Assembly: GCA_041740995.1 (NCBI GenBank) | Contig: JBGSKY010000026.1 | Coordinates: forward strand, 17,125-81,124 | Direction of reading: 5' to 3' | Origin: JBGSKY01 sp041740995 | GTDB taxonomy: Bacteria > Planctomycetota > Planctomycetia > Pirellulales > Pirellulaceae | Length of the DNA: 64,000 nt | Shown here: in pieces, positions 33,609-43,480 of the stretch | Position numbering within the stretch: the first letter of the stretch is position 1 | How the letters are laid out: each line of letters starts with the position of its first letter | Made by a program: the position numbers and the translations under genes | Notes under the pieces: generated by a model | What the model was told of the DNA's origin: nothing | Seen by the model: the letters and a program-made list of their open reading frames with translations, nothing else | Database searches by the model: none

Positions 33609-34640
33609 GTGCCGCATGCTCACATTGGACCCATCGCTGTCCACTATCCCGAGGCGATAGAGACCAATGCAATGCTCCAAGAGCGGTTTCCTGACTGGGA
33701 TATACCGCTGATCGAAGAAAAGACAGGAATCTCTGCCCGTCATATTGCTGCGCCCGACGAAACGGCATCTGATTTGGCGTATCAAGCCGCGCAGAAACTC
33801 TTTGTTGACTATGCGGTCGATCCGTCAACCATCGACTATTTACTCTTTTGTACCCAGACGCCCGACTATCCCTTGCCAACGACCGCGTGTCTGTTGCAAG
33901 ATCGGTTGGGTTTGAGAACGTCATGCGGTGCCCTTGATTTCAATCTTGGATGTTCCGGTTTCGTCTATGGTTTGTCGCTTGCAGAGGGGCTAATCGGGAC
34001 CGGGCAAGTCAAACGCATTCTGTTGATCACGTCAGAGACTTACAGCAAGTACATCGACGAGCAAGATCGATCGTTGCGAACTATTTTTGGCGACGCGGCA
34101 GCAGCGACACTAATCTATGCCGGTCCAAATCCGACACTAGAAATGTTTCGTTTTGGGACCGATGGCAGCGGAGCTGATACGTTACTGGTGGGCGATGGCG
34201 GAGCTCGCTCGGAAGCGGATGCGATCAAGCCACGTCACCGCAAACGCTGGAAGAGCCGACTGTATATGGATGGTCCAAGTTTGATCAACTTTACAGTCAC
34301 AGCGATTCCCGATTTGATTCGTCAAATGCTTCGCGATCGTGGATTCACAATGGACGATATCGACTTGATGCTGATGCATCAGGCGACTCGCAAGATGTTG
34401 GAACAATTGCAACTGGCGCTTCAAGTTGACGAAAGTAAATTACCGATTCGTATGAAAGACTGCGGCAATACAGTATCGTCAACGCTGCCAATTTTGATCA
34501 ACGAACTTCGCGCCGACGGAACACTTCGCGCGGGCAAGCAAACCATGCTTGTCGGTTTCGGTGTTGGCTGGTCTTGGGCTGGCTGTCTTTGGCGTGATTC
34601 GTTCGAACCCTGGAACCGTGTCTATTCGACCGCGCTTTGA
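33609..34640 (+). CDS. 3-oxoacyl-ACP synthase III (FabH-like), GTG start
   Basis: 343 aa from GTG 33609. The thiolase-fold catalytic triad is Cys115 in DFNLGCSGFVYGLSLAEGLI, His257 in MLMHQATRKMLEQL and Asn287 in KDCGNTVSSTLPI. The N-terminus HIGPIAVHYPEAIETN and EEKTGISARHIAAPDETASDLA are FabH-like. FabH condenses acetyl-CoA (or another acyl-CoA) with malonyl-ACP. The adjacent enoyl reductase (18-base gap) suggests a small fatty-acid or specialised acyl-synthesis unit. A loop of about 15 residues (GGARSEADAIKPRHRKRWKSR) differs from housekeeping FabH, so it could be a specialised paralog. Confidence 0.87.
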   Translation: MPHAHIGPIAVHYPEAIETNAMLQERFPDWDIPLIEEKTGISARHIAAPDETASDLAYQAAQKLFVDYAVDPSTIDYLLFCTQTPDYPLPTTACLLQDRLGLRTSCGALDFNLGCSGFVYGLSLAEGLIGTGQVKRILLITSETYSKYIDEQDRSLRTIFGDAAAATLIYAGPNPTLEMFRFGTDGSGADTLLVGDGGARSEADAIKPRHRKRWKSRLYMDGPSLINFTVTAIPDLIRQMLRDRGFTMDDIDLMLMHQATRKMLEQLQLALQVDESKLPIRMKDCGNTVSSTLPILINELRADGTLRAGKQTMLVGFGVGWSWAGCLWRDSFEPWNRVYSTAL

Positions 34641-34657
34641 AAAGTACAATTGAGCTG

Positions 34658-35461
34658 ATGGACTTCTTGCAACTTCAGGGAAAACGCGTTGTCGTTTTTG
34701 GCGTAGCGAACAAAAAAAGTGTAGCGTATGCAATCTCGCAAACGCTCGAAGCGGCCGGGGCCGAAGTCATTTATGTCGTTCGCTCGGAAACGCGTAAAGA
34801 TTCGTTATCTAAGCTGCTCGCGGGCCGAACGGTCTTCGTGTGCGATGTCGAAGATCAGTCGCAAATTGACCAGCTTGCGATTCAAATCGCTGTCCAGGGT
34901 GCACCTCTGCAAGGAATCGTGCATTCCATTGCATTTGCCGACTATAGCGACGGCATTAAACCTTTTCATGAAACGACTCGCAAGCAATTTTTGCAAGCGA
35001 TCGACATCTCTTGTTTCTCGCTGGTGGCAATCAGCAATGCGTTGCGTGAATCGTTGGCATCAGATGCATCCATTGTTGCAATTAGCATTTCGACGACACG
35101 GATGGCCAGTGAGAGCTATGGATTTATGGCGCCTGTTAAAGCGGCCCTCGATTCGTCGCTGGCGTTTCTGGCAAAATCTTTTTCTCGTTTCTCCTCAGTT
35201 CGATTTAACGCCGTTGGTGCTGGCTTGCTCAAGACGAGCGCGTCGGCGGGAATCCCGGGATACGTGGACGCTTACCTCTTTGCCGAAAAAGCGATCCTGC
35301 GAAAACGAGCGTTACAAACGGATGAAGTCGCCAATGTCGCAACATTTTTGATCAGCCCACGTTCTAGTGGAATCACTGCCCAAACCATCATCGTAGACGC
35401 TGGAATGTCGACCAATTATTTCGACCAGACAATCCTGCGATCGGTCGCCGAAGGCTCCTGA
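34658..35461 (+). CDS. Enoyl-ACP reductase (FabI-like)
   Basis: 267 aa from ATG 34658, preceded by TGAG; a TTG at 34637 overlapping the previous stop is possible. It starts with LQLQGKRVVVFGVANKKSVAYAI, the FabI nucleotide-binding signature (GVANxxSIAxxI). HSIAFAD and the catalytic pair Tyr154/Lys161 in Y-x6-K spacing (SYGFMAPVKAAL) are FabI-type. FabI makes the last reduction in each fatty-acid elongation cycle. The C-terminal ISPRSSGITAQTIIVDAGMS is standard. It pairs with the upstream FabH-like gene. Confidence 0.9.
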   Translation: MDFLQLQGKRVVVFGVANKKSVAYAISQTLEAAGAEVIYVVRSETRKDSLSKLLAGRTVFVCDVEDQSQIDQLAIQIAVQGAPLQGIVHSIAFADYSDGIKPFHETTRKQFLQAIDISCFSLVAISNALRESLASDASIVAISISTTRMASESYGFMAPVKAALDSSLAFLAKSFSRFSSVRFNAVGAGLLKTSASAGIPGYVDAYLFAEKAILRKRALQTDEVANVATFLISPRSSGITAQTIIVDAGMSTNYFDQTILRSVAEGS

Positions 35462-35522
35462 ATCAGACCAATCGGCAAGCAATCATTGGTAGCCTACCGC
35501 AGCTTGCAATTCCGTTCTGCTC

Positions 35523-36386
35523 TCACTTGTTCATGGAAGCCATGACCATCTTCATGTCGTCCCAAGTCATTTTTTTGGCATCTGGAACGCGCAATAAATA
35601 GGAAGGGTGATAAGTCACTGCGACCTTGGCCCCGCGATAGGAATGGAACCTTCCGCGAAGCTTACCGATTCCTTGTGTTGAATTGAGCAACGCTCTTGCC
35701 GCAACTGCGCCTAAACAGACGATAAATTGCGGCTGAACCAGTTCAAGTTGTGCAATGAAGTATGGCTGGCAGTTTTGAATCTCAACGTCCGTTGGTGTTC
35801 GGTTGTTTTGTGGTCTGCACTTTACTGCGTTCATTATGTAGACCTGTTCCCGCTTTAGATTCATCGCGACAATTATTTTGTCCAGCAATTGGCCTGCGGC
35901 CCCAACAAACGGCTCGCCGCATTTATCCTCCTCTTGGCCAGGAGCTTCGCCAATGAAGACGATCTTGGACATTACATTTCCAACTCCGTAGACCGTTCGC
36001 TTCCGCGAGCAAACTAAGTCCTCGCATTTGGTGCACTTGGCAACGGAATCGTTTTGTTGCCTTAAGTTCGCCGTTCGCTGCGCAACGTCCATTGGCGAAT
36101 CTTGCCATCGGCCGTCGATTTCCGGCGATTCGCTCAATGGTTCCCGTAGAGGCAATACGGTTGAAGATTCGGTGACAACAGCTTTCGAAACTGTCGTTAC
36201 AGGAAGTAACGAACCGGTCTGCGGACGTTCGTCCATCAAGGCGGTCTCCTCTGTTGGGAACTCGCTCAGATGAGCCGCGAACCAAGCCTTCGGCTGACCA
36301 GCATCTCCGGTCGGTAGCGATCGGACGCCACAGCGTTGTAGGTTTTCCAGTGATTGAGCAATCGCTAGCGCTAATTCGTCTTGCAT
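35523..36386 (-). CDS. Family 4 uracil-DNA glycosylase (Fe-S)
   Basis: 287 aa. The C-terminal about 195 residues form the UDG4 domain: cluster cysteines begin in CTKCEDLVCSRKRTVYG, then IVFIGEAPGQEEDKCGEPFVGAAGQLLD (motif A, GEAPG-x-EE), NAVKCRPQNNRTPTDVEIQNC and VAVTYHPSYLLR (motif B, HPS). It removes uracil from DNA and carries a 4Fe-4S cluster. The first about 90 residues are a low-conservation extension (Pro/Ser/Glu-rich), common in planctomycete copies. It converges with fabI (61-base gap). Confidence 0.9.
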   Translation of the reverse strand: MQDELALAIAQSLENLQRCGVRSLPTGDAGQPKAWFAAHLSEFPTEETALMDERPQTGSLLPVTTVSKAVVTESSTVLPLREPLSESPEIDGRWQDSPMDVAQRTANLRQQNDSVAKCTKCEDLVCSRKRTVYGVGNVMSKIVFIGEAPGQEEDKCGEPFVGAAGQLLDKIIVAMNLKREQVYIMNAVKCRPQNNRTPTDVEIQNCQPYFIAQLELVQPQFIVCLGAVAARALLNSTQGIGKLRGRFHSYRGAKVAVTYHPSYLLRVPDAKKMTWDDMKMVMASMNK

Positions 36387-36659
36387 CGCAAATTATCTAA
36401 TTTTCCAAGCTTGTGTCGCTTTGCTGTCAGGGATGTGGATTTGGGAGGGGCGAGTGGAATGCGGAGTCTGCGGTAATTTTGTCGATAAAAAAACTTCTTC
36501 CGATTGAGCTGAATTTACTGATTTCGTCAAATGTTTTGATTCTAACGACCGATGATAAGGATTAGTTGGGGGTTCGAAGTTTCGCTTGAATACGGCTTGC
36601 CCGCCATTTGAGCAAACTGTGCATAAGTAGATAGATTTAGCCGCAAGGAAGTCTCAGTC

Positions 36660-38279
36660 GTGAATCGATTCATCGCCATCGGACTCATTTTAACGTTCGC
36701 AGTCGGAGAGTTACAGGCTCAACAGCCAACGCCAGCGCGGCGTCCTAGTTCTCCACAGCCGACCACCCGTACAACCAATCCTGCTGCTTCACAGCCAAGT
36801 CGCCGAAGTGAACCGACGCCAAGTTCACAGACTGCGAGCAAACAGCCGGTTCAACGAGCAGTGGCAGTGAAGACTGAACCGGCATCCAATGTCGGCACCA
36901 GCGCACGACCAGCTCGCAAATCGGAAGTCACTCAAGCCAGTGCCGCTCAATATGGCGAAGTCGTTTATGACGAACATGCTCCGATGGGCATGAGTGAAGG
37001 TCCGGTATACTACGACGAACCTGGTGTCAGTGGATGCGATAGCTGTGGGAGCGGCTCATGCGGCGGTTCTTGCGGGATGACGTTTGGGTCCTGTGGATTG
37101 GATATATGCAATCCTCCTGCTGGTGCTCGTCAGCTATGTATTTGTTTGCCAAGCCATGGGTGGGTGCAACTTGACTACTTAGGCTGGTATCCAAGTGGAA
37201 TGAACGTTCCACCGCTAGCAACCACTTCAACATCTCAGACTGTCGGGCAAGGCATCTTGGGTGAAGCGACGACACGTCACTTAATTGGAAATCAAATCCT
37301 GACTGATCGTTTCGACGGAGGCCGGATTCGATTCGGCTGGTGGTTTGCAAACAATCCAAGTTTGGGATTGGAATTGGAATATCTCGGAACAGGAACACAA
37401 GATTACTCGTTCTCGCAACGATCGGCAGGTGATCCGCTGTTGGCTCGACCATTCTTCAACGTGTTGACTGGGCTTCAAGATTCACAGCTAGTTGCTCAAA
37501 CCGGAGTTGTCACAGGCAAACTAGACGTCAACGCTTCGTCAGAGTTCCAAGGTGGTGCGATTCGTTTTCGCAAGTCGCTCTGCTGTGGTTCGAACTGTAA
37601 GTTCTCCTGTTTGTCGTGCGGACCGGTTCAATCACAATCGAGAATTGACGCTACGCTTGGCTTCCGGACCTTTGAACTGAACGACAACTTGACGATTCGT
37701 GAAGATTTGCAGAGCCAACGCAATGCTGGTGACGCCTTCTTAATAGAAGATAGCTTCCGTACTCGAAACCAATTCAACGGTGCCGAACTGGGCGTGATGT
37801 GGCAAGGTCGACGAGGTTACTGGACCTTGGATATGCTGCTTCGAACATCGTTCGGAAACACTCGCCAAGAAGTTATGATTGACGGTTCGACCGAGACAAC
37901 TGAGTTAATCAACGGTGTAAGCACAACCACTGAACAAGAAGGCGGACTGTTCGCACAGAGTACCAACATCGGAAGCTATGTTCGACAACAGTTTGGAGTT
38001 GTGCCAGAAGTCGGTGCAACACTCGGATATCAATTGACGCCGCGAATGCGATTGACCGCCGGCTACACGTTCATCTACTGGAGCAATGTTGCTCGTCCAG
38101 GTGACCAGATCGATACCGACGTGAATACTAACTTGCTACCGCCGGCGGTTGATCCGATAACCGGTGCACTGCGACCACGGTCACCGTTGCAAAACGGTTA
38201 TGTGACTTCACAGAAAGGTTTCCGCACGACCGATTACTTTATCCAAGGTGTAAATCTTGGGGCAGAATATCGCTGGTAG
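36660..38279 (+). CDS. BBP7-type outer membrane beta-barrel protein, GTG start
   Basis: 539 aa. A signal peptide (MNRFIAIGLILTFAVGELQAQ) is followed by a Pro/Ser/Thr/Arg-rich linker (to about 100), a Gly/Cys-rich stretch (CDSCGSGSCGGSCGMTFGSCG, about 121-145) and a barrel-like domain from about 155 (WVQLDYLGWYPSGMNVPPL), with alternating beta strands to the terminal LGAEYRW aromatic end. This is the layout of the planctomycete BBP7 outer-membrane family. The cysteine-rich stretch is typical of planctomycete wall-associated proteins and may cross-link. The GTG start fits the signal peptide. Function unknown. Confidence 0.87.
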   Translation: MNRFIAIGLILTFAVGELQAQQPTPARRPSSPQPTTRTTNPAASQPSRRSEPTPSSQTASKQPVQRAVAVKTEPASNVGTSARPARKSEVTQASAAQYGEVVYDEHAPMGMSEGPVYYDEPGVSGCDSCGSGSCGGSCGMTFGSCGLDICNPPAGARQLCICLPSHGWVQLDYLGWYPSGMNVPPLATTSTSQTVGQGILGEATTRHLIGNQILTDRFDGGRIRFGWWFANNPSLGLELEYLGTGTQDYSFSQRSAGDPLLARPFFNVLTGLQDSQLVAQTGVVTGKLDVNASSEFQGGAIRFRKSLCCGSNCKFSCLSCGPVQSQSRIDATLGFRTFELNDNLTIREDLQSQRNAGDAFLIEDSFRTRNQFNGAELGVMWQGRRGYWTLDMLLRTSFGNTRQEVMIDGSTETTELINGVSTTTEQEGGLFAQSTNIGSYVRQQFGVVPEVGATLGYQLTPRMRLTAGYTFIYWSNVARPGDQIDTDVNTNLLPPAVDPITGALRPRSPLQNGYVTSQKGFRTTDYFIQGVNLGAEYRW

Positions 38280-38349
38280 AAAATTTGAAGCATCGAACTC
38301 GCCGACCGAACCAACGAATTTGCCGCTCGCGGCAAAAGACAATTAAAAA

Positions 38350-38392
38350 AGCCGAATGCCCGGAGTCAAATCAGACTCTGGGCATTTCGCAT
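38350..38392 (+). terminator. Likely bidirectional terminator after the BBP7 gene
   Basis: Long imperfect hairpin: GAATGCCC-G-GAGTC pairs with GACTC-T-GGGCATTTC around AAATCA. It is flanked by an A run at 38345-38350 and a T-rich right side. It lies about 70 bases past the BBP7 stop, in the 336-base gap before the next gene; nothing else was seen in that gap apart from the presumed promoter. Confidence 0.65.
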
Positions 38393-38615
38393 TTAATCAT
38401 TCGCGATGAACCGTCATTTCGCGATTGCAAGCAAAAAATCGGAAAAATCGGTAAACTGCTCCGATTGCGGCAACTATAATCGGCCCGTCGTTTCAAAATG
38501 TAACGATCGTAACCTTGTGTCTTTGGACCAGCGGGGAACCGGTCGATAGACTCGATAGGTCCAAGTTGATTTGTGCGGCTTGGCACAATTGTTTGATTGT
38601 TTTGGAGTTCCCCAG

Positions 38616-41600
38616 ATGCTGCCAACTTCTCTCCGCTCGTTTTTAGGCTTGTTTGCAGGATCGAAAAACGACCGGCGTCAACGACGAGGAACCTCGCGTC
38701 GTACGTTGAAACTTGAACAGTTGGAAAACCGACAGTTGCTGGCCACTGACTTGGCGACCATAACCGGAGTTGTCTTCACAGACATCAACGACAACGGAAC
38801 GTTTGAAAGCGGAACGGACACGCCCATCTCTGGCGCGAGCATCGAATTGTTTCGCGATGTAAACAACAACAACGTGTTCGACGCTGGGACCGACACTCAA
38901 ATTGGCGCTGCGGTAACAACGAACGCCCAAGGTGTTTACCTTTTCGATCAAAACCTGACGGCTGACCGTTATTTTGTCAGGCAAGCAGCAGTAACAGGGC
39001 AAGTCCAGCGTGTAGCTCAAACGTTGCAAACAGTTGTGATCAACGCAACCCAGGTAGAAGGTGCTGCAACTGTCATTGATAATTTTGATTCGTCGACCGT
39101 TGACCCGCAAATTTCGACTAGTACTACAACACCTGCAGTCACCCAGAACGCTGTCAGCGACCCGACGATCCTTGGTGGTTTCCGCGATATTGTTGCGGTG
39201 CAAACATCAGGTAGTGGCTCCGTTGCGATTGGAGTTAACACGGCAGCGGAACCATTACAACTGTCGTACGACAGTCCCGTGGGTGCTGAAGGACTATGGC
39301 GAGTGGTCTACGATGGTGCAACAGCGGTCACGGGCGCTGGCGTTGACACCACTGGACTTGGTGCAACTGGCATGGATCTTACTGAGGGTGGTTTGAAGGA
39401 CGGAATTCGGTTTTTTAGAACCAAAAACTCTGACCCTTACTCAATTACAATAAGAATTTACAACGCTACAACTGCAAGCACCGCTACATTCACTCAAGTA
39501 TTTCCGCTTTCTGCAGCGATCCCAACCCTCACCGAATTGTTGATCCCTTTTTCCTCTTTTTCAAACCAAATAGACATTACTCAAGCTGGTGCGCTAGAGA
39601 TTGAAATCGACGGTGATCCAGGTGCAACAGGTACTTTCGGGCTGCTCGATTTCTATGGACGAACGCTGGTTCCGGTGAACTTCGCGAACTTGAATCCAAT
39701 GAGCATTGGTGATACGGTCTTTAGTGACCTGAACAACAATGGGGTTTTTGATAATACTGCCGCAATACCAGAAGTCGGCCTACCAAACGTGATTGTTCAG
39801 TTATTCTTGGACGCCAACGCCAACGGTGTGATCGATGGCAGTGACACAGCGATTTTGGATGGGGCCAGTAATCCGCTGACCGATACGACCGACGCGTCAG
39901 GCAATTATTTTTTCGGCAATCTATTGCCAAGCACGACTGGACAGGCCTACCTAGTCGTGATCAATGCGACGCAAACCGCGCTGGCAAATCGAGTCAGCAG
40001 CACTGGCAATACAGCCGCAAATGATCGTGATAATGGTATCATTTCTGGCGGAAACGTGATTTCTGGTCCGATCATCCTGGTCGCCAACAACGCGCCTATT
40101 GATGACAACGATATAGACAACAATACTGACCTTTCGATCGATTTCGGTTTCACCCCGTCGCTTGACGTTCAGATCGAAAAGCTTGGGACGACGACAGTTG
40201 ATGCTGGTGGTAACATCACCTACACGCTGACCGTTACCAACAACACGCCGGGCATAGACGCAACGAATGTCGTCGTGACCGATAACCTGCCTGACGGTGT
40301 GACCTTCATCCCCAACGGACCCAATGGAAGCACTTCGTCGGCAATCTTTGTTCAGCAGAACGATCCAGACGCGGAGTTGATTGCGAGTCTAGGAACGGTA
40401 CAAAACGGCACACCGGTTGTCCTAACAGTCGTTGTTTCGACAAGCGGCACCGCAGCCGCTGGAACAATCACAAACATCTCAACGGTAACGAGCGATGGAA
40501 TTGATCTTGTAGCTAACAATACCAGCGATTTCGATACTGACATTACCTCACCGCGGTTTAATCTTTCCATTAGAAAAGATAACGGACTGACCAGCGTCAC
40601 AACGGGACAGATTGTTACCTATACATTGACTGTGACCAATGACGGGCCAGCGACGGCGACGAATGTTGTCGTCACCGACGTATTGCCTGCAGGATTAGAG
40701 TTCCTCTCCGCGACCAGTAACGGCGATCCTATTGGCACACCTGCAGGGCAAAATTTTACTGCTCTGCTCGGTAGTATGGCCGACAACGAGGTAAGGTTGA
40801 TAGAATTGGTCGCACGCGTGCGTAGTAACGCAACGGGTCCAAACATTAACAACCCGGCAAACGTCATCGCCAATGATAGCGCAACACTGGAAGATGATCT
40901 TGACGATAACAATGCCGACGATATTGATCCGCTTAATCGCGTAGTCACCCTGAACATCACTAAAACCGACTCGGTCGACCCTGTGCTTGCAGGTGGATCG
41001 TTCTCGTACATTGTTACGGCATGGAATAGCGGTTCGGCAGACGCTCCAAACGTGCTTTTCTCGGATCCACTACCTTCAGGTATTCGATTCGATGGTGGTT
41101 TTTTTACGATAAATGAAACCGTCCCGCGAAATGGTCAAGTCACCTTCAATGCCACAACGCAGCGACTTGAAGCCAATCTTGGGACTTTGCTTGCCAATGG
41201 CACTTCGACCACTAATCGCGCTTTGATTACGTTGAATGTCACTGCTCTTGGTACGACCATTGGCGCATTGACCAACACTGCAACCATTACGAACTCTGAC
41301 TTTCCTGCTGGAGTCATGGCTGATCAGACAACGACGATCAATCCTGACTTTGACCTTACCATCACCAAGGATGACGGGCTGACAACGGTGCTCGTTGGCC
41401 AACCATTGGTTTACGAGATTATCGTTTCGAACAGCGGTCCTTCAACGGCCAACAACATAACGGTAACGGATACTTTGCCAGGTCAATTAACGCTTGGTGC
41501 GTTCACAATTAACAACGGGATTATAACCAACAATAACGGTGTATTGACTGCTTCAATTCCTTCATTAGCAGCGGGGCAAAGCGCCACAATTACGGTAAAC

Positions 41601-42116
41601 ACTACGGTCAGCAATGATGCACCGAACAATACTCAGTTGATTAATATGGCGAGAGTTTCAGTGCCTGCGGGTTCCGGAGAAAGGAATCCCGATAACAATA
41701 CGGCAATCGCTACTACGACAATTAACCGCTTAGGAAGTTTGTCTGGCTTTGTCTATGTCGACGTTAATCGAAATGGTGTTCGCGATGCGGCGACTGACAC
41801 GCCGTTAGCGAACGTGACGGTTCGGTTGACGGGGGCTTTGGTTGGAGGCTCGCCGATCACTCCGATTACAACGACAACCAATGAGAACGGTCAATATACT
41901 TTCAATGGCCTAGCGCCCGGATCTTATTCAGTAGAGCAAATTCAGCCTCTTGGGTTCAACAGCGGTGCGACGAACCCGGGCACAACTGGTGGCGTGCCTA
42001 CGATAAATTTGCTGTCAAATGTTCAAATCAACGGTGATAATTCAACAGTAAACAACTTCGGTGAAATAACGCCGCTGAGCAAGCGACAGTTTTTGGCGTC
42101 TTCCAACCCAAGATAA
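38616..42116 (+). CDS. Giant surface protein with SdrD-B-like and DUF11 repeats
   Basis: 1166 aa from ATG 38616 (GGAG 10 bases upstream); a frame from 38571 is less likely. The N-terminus carries LKLEQLENRQLLATD, the planctomycete motif. SdrD-B-like domain 1 (about 45-115: GVVFTDINDNGTFESGTDTP) is followed by a beta domain and SdrD-B-like domain 2 (about 370-500). Four or so DUF11-type repeats (about 505-1030; YTLTVTNNTPG...ATNVVVTDNLPDGV) come next, then a last SdrD-B domain (about 1045-1140, GFVYVDVNRNGVRDAATDTPL). Asp/Asn-rich loops probably bind Ca. It is an exported adhesion or wall protein with no sorting motif seen at the C-terminus. Confidence 0.85.
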   Translation: MLPTSLRSFLGLFAGSKNDRRQRRGTSRRTLKLEQLENRQLLATDLATITGVVFTDINDNGTFESGTDTPISGASIELFRDVNNNNVFDAGTDTQIGAAVTTNAQGVYLFDQNLTADRYFVRQAAVTGQVQRVAQTLQTVVINATQVEGAATVIDNFDSSTVDPQISTSTTTPAVTQNAVSDPTILGGFRDIVAVQTSGSGSVAIGVNTAAEPLQLSYDSPVGAEGLWRVVYDGATAVTGAGVDTTGLGATGMDLTEGGLKDGIRFFRTKNSDPYSITIRIYNATTASTATFTQVFPLSAAIPTLTELLIPFSSFSNQIDITQAGALEIEIDGDPGATGTFGLLDFYGRTLVPVNFANLNPMSIGDTVFSDLNNNGVFDNTAAIPEVGLPNVIVQLFLDANANGVIDGSDTAILDGASNPLTDTTDASGNYFFGNLLPSTTGQAYLVVINATQTALANRVSSTGNTAANDRDNGIISGGNVISGPIILVANNAPIDDNDIDNNTDLSIDFGFTPSLDVQIEKLGTTTVDAGGNITYTLTVTNNTPGIDATNVVVTDNLPDGVTFIPNGPNGSTSSAIFVQQNDPDAELIASLGTVQNGTPVVLTVVVSTSGTAAAGTITNISTVTSDGIDLVANNTSDFDTDITSPRFNLSIRKDNGLTSVTTGQIVTYTLTVTNDGPATATNVVVTDVLPAGLEFLSATSNGDPIGTPAGQNFTALLGSMADNEVRLIELVARVRSNATGPNINNPANVIANDSATLEDDLDDNNADDIDPLNRVVTLNITKTDSVDPVLAGGSFSYIVTAWNSGSADAPNVLFSDPLPSGIRFDGGFFTINETVPRNGQVTFNATTQRLEANLGTLLANGTSTTNRALITLNVTALGTTIGALTNTATITNSDFPAGVMADQTTTINPDFDLTITKDDGLTTVLVGQPLVYEIIVSNSGPSTANNITVTDTLPGQLTLGAFTINNGIITNNNGVLTASIPSLAAGQSATITVNTTVSNDAPNNTQLINMARVSVPAGSGERNPDNNTAIATTTINRLGSLSGFVYVDVNRNGVRDAATDTPLANVTVRLTGALVGGSPITPITTTTNENGQYTFNGLAPGSYSVEQIQPLGFNSGATNPGTTGGVPTINLLSNVQINGDNSTVNNFGEITPLSKRQFLASSNPR

Positions 42117-42169
42117 TGATTGACGATCAAAGCTAACTTGCCGTCAGTTAAATTCAGAGAAAGCAATCG

Positions 42170-43066
42170 ATGAAAATCGCTCTGACCGGCGCGACCGGGT
42201 TTCTCGGTCGCTATCTTGTTCGAACGCTCGTTGAAGATGGCCACGAACTTCGCTGCTGGAAACGCGAGAGCTCTGACCTGAGCGGACTAGAGAGCCAATC
42301 GATTGATTGGATTCCAGGTACGCTAGATGACGAAGTCGCATCGAACAAATTGATTGCTGGCTGCGACGCTTTGGTACATGCAGCGCTTTGGCGGCCATCC
42401 GCCGGGTTTCGAGGTGCCGAAGGAGACCTCCCGAAGTTCGCGCAACGCAACGTTATTGGGTCATTGAGGCTATTTCAATTGGCCCACGAGGCAAAACTTT
42501 CTCGTGTGGTGTATGTCAGCTCTTGCGCAGTTCACGAAGTGATTTTGGGCGATCGACCGCTGGATGAAACGCATCCGATGTGGGCTAAATCTCACTATGG
42601 CGCTCACAAAGCAGCCGTTGAATCATTCGTCTATTCTTATGGATTGGGTCAAGAGATGCCGATCTGCGCAATTCGACCGACTGGCATCTACGGCGTCAAT
42701 CGACCGAAGTCAGCTAGCAAGTGGTATTCGCTGATTAGAGATGTCGCGGCTGGCAATCGAGTAACTTGCAACGCCGGTGGAAAAGAAGTCCACGTGTCTG
42801 ATGTCGCTCGCGCTATATCGCTACTCCTGAGGGTAACGGCTGATAAGATTTGCGGCCAGTCATTTGCTTGCTACGATCGCTACATCAGCGACTATGAAGT
42901 GGCCTCGATCGCCAAGGAGATTTCTGGCAGCGGATCAATAATCGACGGCCAGCCAAAGTCACCAAAAAGTGAGATCGACAAATCAAAGCTACAAGCGTTA
43001 GGTTTCTCATGCGGCGGGACCGATTTACTTCGGCGAACAATCAGCGACTTGCTCTCTGACGATTAA
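42170..43066 (+). CDS. NAD-dependent epimerase/dehydratase (extended SDR)
   Basis: 298 aa. It starts MKIALTGATGFLGRYLVRTL, the T-G-x2-G-x2-G nucleotide-binding motif. The catalytic YxxxK is YGAHK near residue 145, with the serine of VYVSSCAVHE. The substrate region RPTGIYG is typical of extended SDRs acting on nucleotide sugars or related substrates. The substrate is not known. It stands alone between a giant surface protein and convergent envelope genes. Confidence 0.87.
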   Translation: MKIALTGATGFLGRYLVRTLVEDGHELRCWKRESSDLSGLESQSIDWIPGTLDDEVASNKLIAGCDALVHAALWRPSAGFRGAEGDLPKFAQRNVIGSLRLFQLAHEAKLSRVVYVSSCAVHEVILGDRPLDETHPMWAKSHYGAHKAAVESFVYSYGLGQEMPICAIRPTGIYGVNRPKSASKWYSLIRDVAAGNRVTCNAGGKEVHVSDVARAISLLLRVTADKICGQSFACYDRYISDYEVASIAKEISGSGSIIDGQPKSPKSEIDKSKLQALGFSCGGTDLLRRTISDLLSDD

Positions 43067-43123
43067 ACGCTTGTTATTGAAACCGGCGTCGATGCCAACA
43101 CTTTGTAAACTTGCGAAGCTGAC

Positions 43124-43480
43124 TCAATCGTTATCGCGGACGTATGGGAGAAGCTGAGCGAATTTCTCAGCACCGATACCGTGTAGATTTTTTATCGCAG
43201 TCTTTGGATCGGAATACTGCTGCAGCAATTGATCGCGTTGATCGACCCATCGCTGCGAAAGCGTTGGACCAAATCCAGGAATCAACTGCAACTCGGCAGT
43301 TGTCGCGGTTCGCAGGTCGAGCGTGAAATGGTATGGCGTTTGGAAATCGTCCGACTGTGTGTTTTTATAAAACCAATTCGCGAGCAATTGTCCGCCAAGT
43401 GTTAGGCCGACAACTAACATGCCTCGAATCGCCAAATTGCGATGCAGGTCTGGCGGTATTCGAAATTCCGATGAATTCAT
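43124..43480 (-). CDS. Membrane-anchored helix-hairpin-helix protein (ComEA-like)
   Basis: 118 aa. One membrane helix (about 18-36, LAIRGMLVVGLTLGGQLLANWF) precedes a short linker and a double HhH motif: LDLRTATTAELQLIPGFGPTLSQRWVDQR and AIKNLHGIGAEKFAQLLPYV. This is the layout of small ComEA-type DNA-binding proteins. It may bind DNA at the outer face of the membrane. It directly follows the NfeD gene with no gap (stop/start adjacent). Confidence 0.8.
   Translation of the reverse strand: MNSSEFRIPPDLHRNLAIRGMLVVGLTLGGQLLANWFYKNTQSDDFQTPYHFTLDLRTATTAELQLIPGFGPTLSQRWVDQRDQLLQQYSDPKTAIKNLHGIGAEKFAQLLPYVRDND

Noticed and set aside
38643..39203. 186-codon minus-strand frame opposite the giant DUF11 protein
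   Set aside because: Antisense shadow of a long repetitive gene; no domain.
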